From the NCBI RefSeq assembly GCF_003217775.1, contig NZ_QJVJ01000012.1, positions 126,001-190,000 of the forward strand: 64,000 nucleotides of DNA. Direction: 5' to 3'. Position numbers and translations under genes: made by a program. The stretch comes from Paenibacillus flagellatus. GTDB lineage: Bacteria; Bacillota; Bacilli; Paenibacillales; NBRC-103111. How positions within the stretch are numbered: position 1 is the first letter of the stretch; each line of letters opens with the position of its first letter. Below, one piece after another: positions 1 to 8,679 of this stretch. Below the pieces are notes generated by a model. It was not told where the DNA came from. It worked only from the letters and a program-made list of their open reading frames with translations, and did not search any database.

Positions 1-96
1 GTTGGAGCAAAACGAATGCCGAACCGATACCCGCTAGCGTTAATTCGGGTATAATGGAGGCACGACCCCAATCCGGCAAGCGAACAGGGAGGCCAT

Positions 97-2688
97 ATGC
101 TGCAACCGTCCGATCCCGTCATGCTGCATACGAAAGTTCAACCGCCCGCTTCGACGCGCAACGAAGTGGAGCGGGATACCGTTCTCGAAACGCTGCCGAC
201 GCTCGCCGACCGTTGCCGGCTATTGTCCGTCTGCGCGCCGGCCGGCTTCGGCAAGACGACGCTGCTCGCTCAATGGGCCCGCCGGGAGCAAGCGCATCTT
301 GCATGGGTATCGCTCGACCCGACGGACAACGACCCGGCCCGGTTTTGGCGGTACGCGATTCAGGCGCTGCGCGCAGTACTCCCGACGATCGCGGCGGGGC
401 GCGTCATGCCGCTTCTGCAGGCGTTTCCGAACGTATCCGTACCGACGGTCATCGATGCGCTGCTGAACGAGCTGGCGACGTTCGCCGAGCCGATCGTCCT
501 CGTGCTGGACGATTATCATGTCATCGCCGAGCAAGCTGTCCACGACAGCCTTTCCTATATGATTGATTATTTGCCCGACAACGTTCGCGTGGCGATCGCG
601 AGCCGAACCGGGCTTCCGTTCCCGGCCTCCAAATGGAGCGCAAGAGGCGAGCGGGCCGACGTCGGGGCGCTGCAGCTTCTGTTCAACGCGGAGGAGGCGG
701 CCCGGTTTTACCGGCATACGGCGGGCTTGCCGCTTACCCGCGAGCAGATCGGGAAGCTGCTGGCCAGCACCGAAGGCTGGATCGCCGGCTTGCAGCTCGT
801 GGCAATCGTGCTGCGGCAGCACCGGAGCGTCGACGCGTTTATCGAGAGGTTTTCGGGCTATCACCCGAAGCTGTCCGAATATTTGCTGCAGGAGGCGTTC
901 CGGGAGCTGGCGCCGGAGCTGCGCGAGTTCGTACTCCATACGTCGATTTTGCAGCGGATGGACGCCGCGTTGTGCGATGCGTTTACGGGGCGTTCGGACA
1001 GCGCGGAGCTGCTCGAGAAGGCGAGAAGCTTGAATTTATTTCTCGTCCCGCTCGACGATTTCGGCGAATGGTACCGGTACCATCATCTGTTCGCCGAATT
1101 TTTGCAAAACGAGCTGAAGCGCGGCGACAAAGCCCGGTGGAAACGTCTGCACGGCAAAGCCGCCCGCCTCTTCGCGGAACGGGGGCTGCTCGACGAGGCG
1201 ATCGACCACGCGATCGCGGCGGAAGAGTATGCGCTCGCCGAGCGTTTGCTCGGGGCGCATATCGGGACGGCGCTGGAGCGAGGCGAGTTCTCGACGCTGC
1301 TGCGCCGGTTCGGCGCGCTGCCGGGCGATCCGGCGCGGCTTTCGCCGCAGCTGGCGCTGCTGTACGCGTTTTTGCTCGTCGTGACAGGCGGGTTCGACCG
1401 GGCCGAATCGCTGCTCGCAAGCTTGGAGGAAGCGGCGGCGGCCGCACCGGCGGACGAGCGGGAGCAGCTGGCAAGCGGCTTGTTCTTCGTCCGCGCGAAC
1501 TTGGCTTTCGCCGGCGGCCGATTCGCGGAATGGTACGGCTATGCGGACCGCATCCCGGACATGCTGCCCGAAAGCGCCGTGTTCTATAACTTCAACTACA
1601 ACCGGTCCGAGCCGCTCGTGCGGCGTACCGAGTTCGGACTGAAGGGGGCGCTGTCCGCCGAGGTGGAAGCGATCGCCTTGCGTTTTATCGGCATGCTGGA
1701 TGCCAGAGGATGGGGCGACGCCCTCATTACCCAGTACGTGCTCCAATCGTTAGCCGAAGGATATTACGAATGGAACCGGCTGGAGGAGAGCGAGGCGCTG
1801 CTCGCCCGGACGGAGCGGGTCGGCCGGGACCGGCGCGTTGCGGGGCTGTTCGTGCCGAGCCGGCTGACGTACGCCCGGCTGCGCTTGGCGGAGGGCCGCG
1901 CGCTGCTGGCCCGCGAGGCGATCGAGGAGGCGATCGAGACGGTCAAGGCTTGGGACGAGTTCGGCTGGACCGATCCGCTGCAGACGTTTCTCGCCCGGCT
2001 CGATCTGATCGAGGGCGATCCGGAACGGGCGGAGGAGCGGATGGCGCTGCTCCGGCTGTCGCCGGGCGATAAGCCTGCGTTCGACAAAGCGTTCGGGTAC
2101 TTGACGCTGGCGCGCCTGCTCGAGCGGCAGGGGCGGGAAGACGAAGCGTACCGTCTGCTCGAGCTGCTCAAGCCGCCCAGCATCCGGGAACGGTGTTTGT
2201 CGAGCATGGCGGAGATCGCCGTCCTGCAGGCGCTGACGGACCAACGGCGGGGCAACCGGACGGGCGCGCTGCGCGGCTTGGACGACGCGTTGAAGATCGC
2301 GCGGCCTTGCGGATACGTCCGGCTGTTTCTGGACGAGGGAGAGCGGATGGCCGAGCTGCTGCTCCAGTACGTCCGGCATCGTCAAGACGCCGCGGCATCG
2401 GACACCGAGACGGCGGCACTCGGGTACGCGCGATCGCTGATCGAACGGTTCCCCGGGCGCAAGCCGGCTCCAACGGCTTCCGCTTCGCTGGTCGAGCCGC
2501 TCACCCCCAGCGAGACGGCTCTGCTCGACCGGCTTCGCCAAGGCGCCTCCAACAAGCAGATCGCGAAGGAATTGAATTTAACCGAAGGAACGGTAAAGGT
2601 ATACTTGTCCCGCATCTACGGCAAGCTCGGCGTCTCCTCGCGGACGCAGGCGCTGCTGAAGGCGCAGGAGCTGCGGCTGTTCGTCTGA
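97..2688 (+). CDS. MalT/LuxR-type ATP-dependent transcriptional regulator
   Basis: This 863-residue protein has the layout of the MalT (LAL/STAND) activators. An N-terminal NTPase domain carries a Walker A motif with Lys53 (APAGFGKTT), and a Walker B-like LVLDDYH follows near residue 140. A long helical TPR-like middle runs over about residues 370-780. A LuxR/GerE helix-turn-helix lies at about 800-860 (LTPSETALLDRL, SNKQIAKELNL). Such proteins oligomerise with ATP and an inducer and then activate promoters. AGGGAGG at 86-92 sits 4 bases before the ATG at 97, so the upstream overlapping frame is unlikely. TATAAT at 50-55 is a possible -10. The inducer cannot be read from the sequence. Family call is strong; target unknown. 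Confidence 0.9.
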   Translation: MLQPSDPVMLHTKVQPPASTRNEVERDTVLETLPTLADRCRLLSVCAPAGFGKTTLLAQWARREQAHLAWVSLDPTDNDPARFWRYAIQALRAVLPTIAAGRVMPLLQAFPNVSVPTVIDALLNELATFAEPIVLVLDDYHVIAEQAVHDSLSYMIDYLPDNVRVAIASRTGLPFPASKWSARGERADVGALQLLFNAEEAARFYRHTAGLPLTREQIGKLLASTEGWIAGLQLVAIVLRQHRSVDAFIERFSGYHPKLSEYLLQEAFRELAPELREFVLHTSILQRMDAALCDAFTGRSDSAELLEKARSLNLFLVPLDDFGEWYRYHHLFAEFLQNELKRGDKARWKRLHGKAARLFAERGLLDEAIDHAIAAEEYALAERLLGAHIGTALERGEFSTLLRRFGALPGDPARLSPQLALLYAFLLVVTGGFDRAESLLASLEEAAAAAPADEREQLASGLFFVRANLAFAGGRFAEWYGYADRIPDMLPESAVFYNFNYNRSEPLVRRTEFGLKGALSAEVEAIALRFIGMLDARGWGDALITQYVLQSLAEGYYEWNRLEESEALLARTERVGRDRRVAGLFVPSRLTYARLRLAEGRALLAREAIEEAIETVKAWDEFGWTDPLQTFLARLDLIEGDPERAEERMALLRLSPGDKPAFDKAFGYLTLARLLERQGREDEAYRLLELLKPPSIRERCLSSMAEIAVLQALTDQRRGNRTGALRGLDDALKIARPCGYVRLFLDEGERMAELLLQYVRHRQDAAASDTETAALGYARSLIERFPGRKPAPTASASLVEPLTPSETALLDRLRQGASNKQIAKELNLTEGTVKVYLSRIYGKLGVSSRTQALLKAQELRLFV

Positions 2689-2771
2689 ACGGCTTGCTTC
2701 CGGCCTGTAACCTTTCCGTCACGGGATGCGTCTATTAAGCAATCCCGCACGACGCGAAGGGAGGAATTCGG

Positions 2772-3164
2772 ATGAAGAAAACCGTATCCGCCGCTTTACT
2801 CCTCGGCATCTTGTTCGTCGCCGCAGGCTGCGGCGCTAGTCAGGGAAGCGGGAAGGGGCTGGACGTATCGATCCGCGGCGTCGTCCAATCGGTCAACGAC
2901 GTGAGCGGCGGCAAGGAAAAAGGACTGTTCGTCGAGGGCAAGCTCGAGCCCGATACGAAGTTCGACAAAGCGAGCATCCGGGTAAAGCCGTCGACGAGCG
3001 TCTATGCGGTCAAAAACGGCAAAAAAGAAAAAGCTTCGATGAACGATCTGCACAAAGGCCAGCGTGTCGAAGTTTCGTTCGGCGACAATCCCGTGGCGGA
3101 ATCGTATCCCGTTCAAGCAGAAGCCGAGCAAGTCGTCATCTTGGAAAGCGATCCGGGCTCGTAA
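2772..3164 (+). CDS. small lipoprotein, DUF3221-like
   Basis: A 130-residue exported lipoprotein. The signal peptide ends in a lipobox (VAAGC, Cys20), so the mature protein should be anchored to the outer face of the membrane. The mature part is one small beta-rich domain with RGVVQSVN near its start and a GQRVEVSFGD segment, which resembles the DUF3221/YobA-like proteins of Bacillales. No enzyme motif is visible. A GAAGGGAGG ribosome site lies 9 bases before the ATG, and a terminator follows at 3186. The lipoprotein call is firm; the family name is from memory of the pattern and is tentative. Confidence 0.75.
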   Translation: MKKTVSAALLLGILFVAAGCGASQGSGKGLDVSIRGVVQSVNDVSGGKEKGLFVEGKLEPDTKFDKASIRVKPSTSVYAVKNGKKEKASMNDLHKGQRVEVSFGDNPVAESYPVQAEAEQVVILESDPGS

Positions 3165-3185
3165 GCCCGCTGCCGCGTCATCGCG

Positions 3186-3234
3186 CGGCCGTTCCGCCCG
3201 GCAATCCGCCGGCCGGGACGGCCGTTTTTATTTG
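3186..3234 (+). terminator. intrinsic terminator after the 2772 lipoprotein gene
   Basis: GC-rich inverted repeat (CGGCCGT at 3186-3192 pairing with ACGGCCG at 3218-3224, with further pairing inside) followed by TTTTTATTT. Confidence 0.75.
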
Positions 3235-3280
3235 CGCCGGCGGGGATTCGGAAGCGGACAGCCTTGACGCGGGCAACGGC

Positions 3281-3319
3281 TTGACACCGGTATTTTAATG
3301 TGTCAATATGATAATATCA
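3281..3319 (+). promoter_or_regulatory. promoter region and candidate NrtR operator of the NAD-salvage operon
   Basis: TTGACAC at 3281-3287 and GTGTCAA at 3300-3306 form a perfect 7-bp inverted repeat with a 12-base spacer. TTGACA at 3281 is also the best -35 candidate. TATGAT at 3307-3312 could be the -10, but the gap is 20 bases rather than 17. A second palindrome, TGATAATATCA, lies at 3309-3319. The ATG of the regulator follows at 3343. NrtR proteins bind palindromes at the promoters of NAD genes, so self-binding here is a reasonable inference. Confidence 0.45.
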
Positions 3320-3342
3320 ATCATACAGTATAAGGAGACGAT

Positions 3343-4122
3343 ATGGAGCCGAACAACGAACTCGAGAACGAATCCAACTATACGGCGAGCAACTACCGGA
3401 CGCCCGACGGCGCGCCGAGCGACATCGTCATCTTCACGATCACGTCGGAGGAGAAGGCGCCGGGCAAAAAAACGATGCCCGCCCGGGAGCTGCAGCTGCT
3501 GCTCATCCGGCGGAAGCGGTGGCCGTTCGAGGGGCAGTGGGCGCTGCCCGGCGGCTTTTGCGACGAGGACGAGAGCGTGTACGACTGCGCGAAGCGCGAG
3601 CTGCTCGAAGAAACCGGCGTGGCGGACGTCCATCTCGAATATTTCAACGTGTACAGCAAGCCGAAGCGGGACCCGCGCGGATGGATCATCTCCCACGCCT
3701 TCCTCGCTCTCGTGAACGAGCGGTATTTGGCCGGGCGCCGGGCGCAGGACGATGCGGCGGACGTGCGGCTGTTCCCGGTAAGCGAGGCGCTGGCGATGGA
3801 TCTGGCGTTCGACCATGGGGACATCGTACGGGACGCGCTGGAGAAAGTGCGGGTGAAGATGCTGACGACGACGATCGCGAAGCAGTTTCTGCCGGCCGAA
3901 TTTACGATCGGGGAGCTGTACCAGGTCATCCGGACGGTGGTGCCGGATTTCGAGGAGCCCAACTTCATCCGCAAAATGACGTCGACCCAAAGCCGCGAAG
4001 GCATTTTGGAGCCGGCGCGGGACGAAAACGGCGCCTTGAAGCGGTCCAATCGGTATTCGCAGCGGGCCGCCCAGCTGTACCGGTTTACCGGCTGCGAGCC
4101 GAAGCTTTCGATTTACGGATAA
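3343..4122 (+). CDS. nrtR: NrtR-like Nudix transcriptional regulator of NAD salvage
   Basis: A 259-residue protein with a Nudix domain at about 25-150 and a C-terminal region at about 160-240 that fits the winged-helix part of NrtR regulators. NrtR senses ADP-ribose and represses NAD biosynthesis or salvage genes. The Nudix box (G71 to V93) fits the GX5EX7REUXEEXGU consensus at every fixed position. Many NrtR proteins have lost this box and only bind ligand, so this one may still hydrolyse a nucleotide. The gene heads an operon with nicotinamidase and nicotinate phosphoribosyltransferase, which supports the regulator role over a plain Nudix hydrolase. AAGGAG precedes the ATG. Function is inferred from context and architecture. 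Confidence 0.8.
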   Translation: MEPNNELENESNYTASNYRTPDGAPSDIVIFTITSEEKAPGKKTMPARELQLLLIRRKRWPFEGQWALPGGFCDEDESVYDCAKRELLEETGVADVHLEYFNVYSKPKRDPRGWIISHAFLALVNERYLAGRRAQDDAADVRLFPVSEALAMDLAFDHGDIVRDALEKVRVKMLTTTIAKQFLPAEFTIGELYQVIRTVVPDFEEPNFIRKMTSTQSREGILEPARDENGALKRSNRYSQRAAQLYRFTGCEPKLSIYG

Positions 4123-4198
4123 GCGTACCGGGACAACGTCCGCGGACGGCCCGATTCCCGGCGAGCGCACATCCGATTTCACCGAGGAGGCGTTCCAT

Positions 4199-4756
4199 AT
4201 GAAAGCATTGATCGTCATCGATTATACCGTCGATTTCGTCGTAGGGAAGCTGCCGTGCGGACAGCCGGCGATCGACATCGAGGACCGCATCGCGGAGCTG
4301 ACGGAGACGTTCGCGGCGAGCGGCGACTACGTCGTCATGGCCGTCGACCTGCACGAGGAGAACGACGCGCTCCACCCGGAGAGCAAGCTGTTTCCGCCGC
4401 ATAACATCCGCGGGACGGAAGGCCGCCGCTTGTACGGCAAGCTCGACGACGTCTATAACCGCCGACGCGACGGGATATACTGGATGGATAAGACGCGGTA
4501 CAGCGCATTTTGCGGCACCGATTTGGAGCTGAAGCTGCGGGAACGTGGCATTGCGGAAGTGCATCTCGTCGGGGTGTGCACCGACATTTGCGTGCTGCAT
4601 ACCGCCGTGGACGCGTACAACAAAGGACTTCGCATCGTCGTCCATGCGGACGCCGTCGCGACGTTCAACCCGCCGGGCCACGATTGGGCGCTCGGCCATT
4701 TCCAAAACTCGCTCGGGGCGACGATTGTGAGCGGGGGACAGCCCATACGCGTTTAA
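4199..4756 (+). CDS. pncA: nicotinamidase (isochorismatase family)
   Basis: This 185-residue cytosolic enzyme of the cysteine-hydrolase superfamily converts nicotinamide to nicotinate plus ammonia. The catalytic triad is visible as Asp8 (VIDYTVDF), Lys98 (DKTRYSAF) and Cys131 (GVCTDICVLH). The metal site typical of PncA is visible as Asp50, His52, His59 and His68. GAGGAGG lies 9 bases before the ATG. The next gene encodes the enzyme that uses its product, with only 13-22 bases between the two. Length is usual for the family. Confidence is high. Confidence 0.92.
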   Translation: MKALIVIDYTVDFVVGKLPCGQPAIDIEDRIAELTETFAASGDYVVMAVDLHEENDALHPESKLFPPHNIRGTEGRRLYGKLDDVYNRRRDGIYWMDKTRYSAFCGTDLELKLRERGIAEVHLVGVCTDICVLHTAVDAYNKGLRIVVHADAVATFNPPGHDWALGHFQNSLGATIVSGGQPIRV

Positions 4757-4778
4757 CGAGCCGGAGAGGATGACGACG

Positions 4779-6212
4779 ATGGAAGACGGAAACTTGACGC
4801 TGCATACCGATAAATACCAGATCAACATGATGTACGCCCATTGGAAGCTGAATCGGCATAACGAGGTGCGCGTATTCGACGCCTATTTCCGCAAAAATCC
4901 GTTCAACAACGGATACGCCGTATTCGCGGGGCTGGAGCGCATCGTCCATTACGTCGAATCGCTCCGCTTCGGCGAGGAGCATATCGCTTACCTGCGAGCG
5001 CAGCCGGAGGGCTACGAGGAAGGGTTTCTCGACGAGCTGAAGCGGTTCGCCTTCACCGGCTCGCTGCGCACCGTACCCGAAGGAACGGTCGTCTTCCCGA
5101 ACGAGCCGATCATCCGGGTCGAAGCCCGCATCTTCGAAGCGCAGCTCATCGAGACGGCGCTGCTCAACTTCATGAACTACCAGACGCTGATTGCGACGAA
5201 GGCGTCGCGGATCAAGCGGGTCGCGCCGAACGATACGCTGTTCGAATTCGGCACCCGCCGCGCCCAGGAAGCCGACGCCGCCATATGGGGATCGCGGGCG
5301 GCCTATATCGCGGGCTTCGACGGCACGAGCAACATGGAGTCGGGCCGGAAGTTCGGCATCCCGACCGTCGGGACGCATGCGCACGCATGGGTGATGGACT
5401 TCGAGTCGGAGCTTGCGGCATTCGAGGCGTTCGCCGAGGTGCACCCGGACCGGTGCGTGCTGCTCGTCGATACGTACGATACGCTCCGCTCGGGCGTGCC
5501 GAACGCGATCAAGGTCGGGAAGGCGCTCGAGGCGAAAGGACACCGGCTGAAAGGAATCCGGCTCGACAGCGGCGACTTGGCGTACTTGTCGATTCAGGCG
5601 AGGAACATGCTCGACGAGGCGGGGCTCGGCTACGTCACGATTACGGCGAGCAACGATCTGGACGAAAACGTCATGTTCGACCTGAAAGCGCAGGGGGCCC
5701 GCATCGACGCGTGGGGCATCGGCACGCAGCTCATTACGGCGGCGGACAATCCGTCGCTCGGGGGCGTCTACAAGCTCGTCGCGCGCAAGGAAGGCGACAC
5801 GTACGTGCCGGTTATTAAAATATCGGGCAATCCCGAGAAAATTACGACGCCGGGCTTGAAGACGGTGTACCGGATCGTCGGCAGCGACGGCAAGTCGGAG
5901 GGAGACTACATCGCGTTTCCGCACGAACGGGTGAAGGAGGCGGGGCGGCTCAAGCTGTTCGACCCGGTCCACACGTACTTGCACAAGTACGTCACCGATT
6001 ACGAGGCGGTCGAGCTGCTGGTGCCCGTGTTCGAGAACGGCCGGCTCGTCTGCCCGCTGCCAAGCTTGGACGACATTCGCGCGTACCATCGCCGGCAGAT
6101 GGACTTGTTTTGGGAGCAATATTTGCGCAAGCTGAACCCGGAGCCGTATCCGGTCGATTTGAGCGAGGACGTGTGGGAGACGAAGATGGGGCTGATCGCG
6201 AAGCATCGTTAG
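4779..6212 (+). CDS. pncB: nicotinate phosphoribosyltransferase
   Basis: This enzyme joins nicotinate and PRPP (with ATP) to give nicotinate mononucleotide, the entry step of the Preiss-Handler route to NAD. The N-terminal TDKYQINMMYAHW and later FEFGTRRAQ, IAGFDGTSNM and GIRLDSGDL segments are typical of the long NAPRTase form. I prefer the ATG at 4779 because GGAGAGG at 4763-4769 is then well spaced; an in-frame ATG at 4770 abuts that site and would add three residues. It is the last gene of the operon, and a strong terminator follows at 6234. Confidence 0.93.
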   Translation: MEDGNLTLHTDKYQINMMYAHWKLNRHNEVRVFDAYFRKNPFNNGYAVFAGLERIVHYVESLRFGEEHIAYLRAQPEGYEEGFLDELKRFAFTGSLRTVPEGTVVFPNEPIIRVEARIFEAQLIETALLNFMNYQTLIATKASRIKRVAPNDTLFEFGTRRAQEADAAIWGSRAAYIAGFDGTSNMESGRKFGIPTVGTHAHAWVMDFESELAAFEAFAEVHPDRCVLLVDTYDTLRSGVPNAIKVGKALEAKGHRLKGIRLDSGDLAYLSIQARNMLDEAGLGYVTITASNDLDENVMFDLKAQGARIDAWGIGTQLITAADNPSLGGVYKLVARKEGDTYVPVIKISGNPEKITTPGLKTVYRIVGSDGKSEGDYIAFPHERVKEAGRLKLFDPVHTYLHKYVTDYEAVELLVPVFENGRLVCPLPSLDDIRAYHRRQMDLFWEQYLRKLNPEPYPVDLSEDVWETKMGLIAKHR

Positions 6213-6232
6213 TCGAAGCGGCCGGCCGTACC

Positions 6233-6267
6233 GCCCGGGAGGATGTCCGTTCCTCCCGGGCTTTTTC
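6233..6267 (+). terminator. terminator of the NAD-salvage operon
   Basis: Perfect stem CCCGGGAGGA / TCCTCCCGGG (6234-6243 and 6251-6260) followed by CTTTTTC. Confidence 0.88.
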
Positions 6268-6383
6268 GGCTTCCGTCATGGCGGCGATATGGATATTGCC
6301 GTATGTCCATTTATTTACATTGAAGCCCATCCGCAAGAAGCGTATCATAACACCTGTTCGTCCATTTCAAAGAGCAAGAAGGT

Positions 6384-7301
6384 ATGAATGTGAAAAAAAT
6401 GTCCGCCGGACGCACGGCGTGGATGATCTCGTTTCTGGTCCTCGTTTGGGGAATCAACTGGCCCCTATCCAAATACGCACTGGCGTTTATGCCTCCCCTG
6501 CTTTTCTCGGGCACGCGCACTTTGCTGGGCGGCCTCCTGTTGCTGCCGGTCGCGATTGCCAGAGCCGGCCGCTTGCGATTCCATGCGACATGGCCGGTTT
6601 ATTCGGTTTCGGCCCTGGTGAACGTCGTGCTGTATTACGGGCTGCAAACCGCCGGATTGGAGTATCTGCCTTCGGGGCTGTTCGCCGCGATCGTATTTCT
6701 TCAACCGGTACTGGTCGGTATATTCTCCTGGATGTGGCTGGGGGAGTCGATGAACGGTCTCAAAATGGCGGGGCTCGTGCTGGGATTCGTAGGCGTAGCC
6801 GTCATCTGCGGCGGCTCGAGCGATTTGTCCGGTCACGTTTCGGCCGCGGGCATTATGCTTGCGCTCGGGTCCGCGCTCAGCTGGGCGCTCGGCACGATAT
6901 ACGTCAAAAAGAACGGACCGAGGGTGGATCCGATCTGGCTCGTCTCGCTTCAGTTGATGGTCGGCGGCGCGTTCATGACGGCACTGGGCAGCTGGACGGA
7001 AAGCTGGGGCGAGGTTCGTTGGGCGCCTTCTTTCACAGGGGCTTTTCTTTTCATTTCCATATTCGTCATCGCCATAGGCTGGCTGGTCTTTTATAAGCTG
7101 ATGGACGGCGGGGAGGCGGGCAAGATGGCCTCGTACACCTTTCTCATCCCGCTTGTGGCCATTTCCGCGGGAACGCTGTTTCTGCACGAGCCGTTTACCG
7201 TTTCCTTGCTGGCGGGTCTTGTCCTCATCCTCTTGAGCATTTATTTCGTGAACCGGCCTCGCCCGCAGGGCGGACAAGAGGGAGCCGGACTGCCGGGCTG
7301 A
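6384..7301 (+). CDS. EamA/DMT-family transporter
   Basis: A 305-residue membrane protein with about ten hydrophobic segments arranged as two EamA repeats, the fold of the drug/metabolite transporter superfamily. The first repeat begins WMISFLVLVWGINW; the second covers about residues 155-295. Substrate cannot be told; family members export amino acids, metabolites or drugs. The ATG at 6384 is close behind its AGAAGG site. An in-frame GTG at 6390 (NVKKM... losing two residues) has better spacing, so the true start may be there. It stands alone between two terminator or relic regions. Confidence 0.85.
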   Translation: MNVKKMSAGRTAWMISFLVLVWGINWPLSKYALAFMPPLLFSGTRTLLGGLLLLPVAIARAGRLRFHATWPVYSVSALVNVVLYYGLQTAGLEYLPSGLFAAIVFLQPVLVGIFSWMWLGESMNGLKMAGLVLGFVGVAVICGGSSDLSGHVSAAGIMLALGSALSWALGTIYVKKNGPRVDPIWLVSLQLMVGGAFMTALGSWTESWGEVRWAPSFTGAFLFISIFVIAIGWLVFYKLMDGGEAGKMASYTFLIPLVAISAGTLFLHEPFTVSLLAGLVLILLSIYFVNRPRPQGGQEGAGLPG

Positions 7302-7395
7302 AGCGATAAGTACGATGACCGTTATCCATGTAAAAAAGGGGCACGGCATCCGCCGCGCCCCGAACCCGCATCCGATCCGTCCGCTCTCGTAAACG

Positions 7396-7660
7396 TCAAC
7401 TCGGTTCCTTTCCTCCCGGCTTCGTTCCGGGCAGTTCGTTCCATTTCGCCATCATCGCCTTGTACGGCTCGGAGTCGGTCATCTCCCGCACGTAGCGGTC
7501 CCACTCTTCGATCGTAGCTTCTCCCAAAATGACTTTTGATCTTCATCTGCAAGAGCTCGCCCGCATCGGCCCATTCCCCTAGTACGAGACGTTCGCTTGC
7601 TTTGGCAATCGTCCGTCCGGCATAATCGACCCTTTTCCAAGCGTCCATCGCGTTCCGGTA
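7396..7660 (-). pseudogene. relic of an ABC-transporter solute-binding lipoprotein (C-terminal part, frameshifted)
   Basis: The minus strand reads from about 7660 through DAWKRVDYAGRTIAKASE and stays open to about 7535. One base out of frame it then continues as KVILGEATIEEWDRYVREM and ends MMAKWNELPGT...KEPS with a stop at 7396-7398. That ending is the usual C-terminus of large sugar-binding lipoproteins of the LplA/YtcQ kind found in Paenibacillus. The rest of the gene, including the lipoprotein signal, is absent upstream. I take it as a decayed fragment with a single-base frameshift near 7531-7541. Confidence 0.7.
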
Positions 7661-8281
7661 TTCTCCCTCTTTTCGTCGAACCTATCCTTTAGACGAGTCA
7701 AGGGTCTGGAAGGATTTCCCTTTTCTGTCTCGATAGCTGCTTCCGACGGCGAATTTGCGGCTATATTTTTGCCAATCGGGCCGATGAAAGCGGTTGCCCG
7801 ACCGGCCTAGAGCCGAACGGGAAAAATTGGTTATTTAGTACCGGTCGCGGCGGCTGGAAACGCTCCGAAAAGACGTAAAGGAAGGCGCATCGGAGGGAAG
7901 CTTCCCGTCGTGTCGGGCGAAGAAACGTTATGGCGAATCCGGTAGATTTGCGGCGATGGACCGACAAATTTCGAGAACGGCTTTGTCGGAACGTTCGCGA
8001 TCGATTCGGCAAATCCGAAAACAGGGTAGTTTGTCCGGACAAACCCCCGCGCAAACCGCATCATTAGACAAGAGGCCTAGTCGGTCCTAGTGCGCAGGTC
8101 TCGAACGGTCCGAGTCCCGATACTTCTTTCGAGGGGGACTTGGGCGTTTCGTAGTGCTTGCCGCACACCTTTTTATACAATCTTAGTCTAAATTTATATG
8201 AAAATTTATAAACGAGCCCGACAAGCTTTGACAGCATTCCAACCCCGATTCATGCGATAACTAAGTACAGGGAATGAATTC
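7661..8281. other. gene-poor stretch
   Basis: No open frame here has a convincing ribosome site or familiar protein. A minus-strand frame of 97 codons at 7761-8054 has low-complexity, arginine-rich composition and no start signal. Visible pieces are the palindrome TTTGTCCGGACAAA near 8031-8044 and an AT-rich patch at about 8168-8212 with the near-direct repeat AAATTTATA, which could be promoter DNA. Nothing else is supported. Confidence 0.5.
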
Positions 8282-8303
8282 GTGAACGGAGGTAACGCTT
8301 GGA

Positions 8304-8462
8304 ATGAACGCGTCTGGAGTGAAGATCTGCCTGGATATCCGGGTCATTACGATGCAGATGGGAATGAAGCCTTTCACCGAGTGCGAATCGCCGAAACAGC
8401 AAAAGGCGGCTCCGGACGAGCTGGAAGGAAGAACCCGGGGACGTCGCGTCGTCGCCCGATAA
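8304..8462 (+). CDS. hypothetical 52-residue small protein
   Basis: A short frame starts at ATG 8304 behind a full GGAGGT (8288-8293), spaced 10 bases, and stops at TAA 8460-8462. The product starts MNASGVKICLDIRV, has Met-rich ITMQMGMKPF in the middle, two cysteines (9 and 27) and a basic tail (GRTRGRRVVAR). There is no signal peptide or known domain. A terminator lies 46 bases downstream, so the unit looks like a free-standing short transcript. A longer overlapping frame from GTG 8282 would lack any ribosome site. The product is unrecognised; coding status rests only on the ribosome site and terminator. Confidence 0.45.
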   Translation: MNASGVKICLDIRVITMQMGMKPFTECESPKQQKAAPDELEGRTRGRRVVAR

Positions 8463-8507
8463 CGAACATGAGAGCGGGCTCCGCGAGGAGCTATTATAAG
8501 GGTGCCG

Positions 8508-8540
8508 AAAAGGACGTCGCAGGACGTCCTTTTCCTTTTA
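8508..8540 (+). terminator. intrinsic terminator after the 8304 small ORF
   Basis: Ten-base perfect stem AAAAGGACGT (8508-8517) / ACGTCCTTTT (8524-8533), loop CGCAGG, followed by a T-rich run. Confidence 0.85.
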
Positions 8541-8679
8541 ATCCGCGGACGGTTGGGGAAAACTTGGGAATGGGCTCCGGCAACCTTGCGGGAGGTCCGG
8601 CCGTCTAAAGGATAACGACGGCGGCAGACCGGCGGGAACGACTCGGTCCGCCAAGCCGCCGCACGGGAGGAATGCTACG

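Noticed and set aside
7761-8054. A 97-codon minus-strand frame in the gene-poor stretch
   Set aside because: Arg/Ser/Phe-rich composition without a ribosome site or known motif; probably chance.
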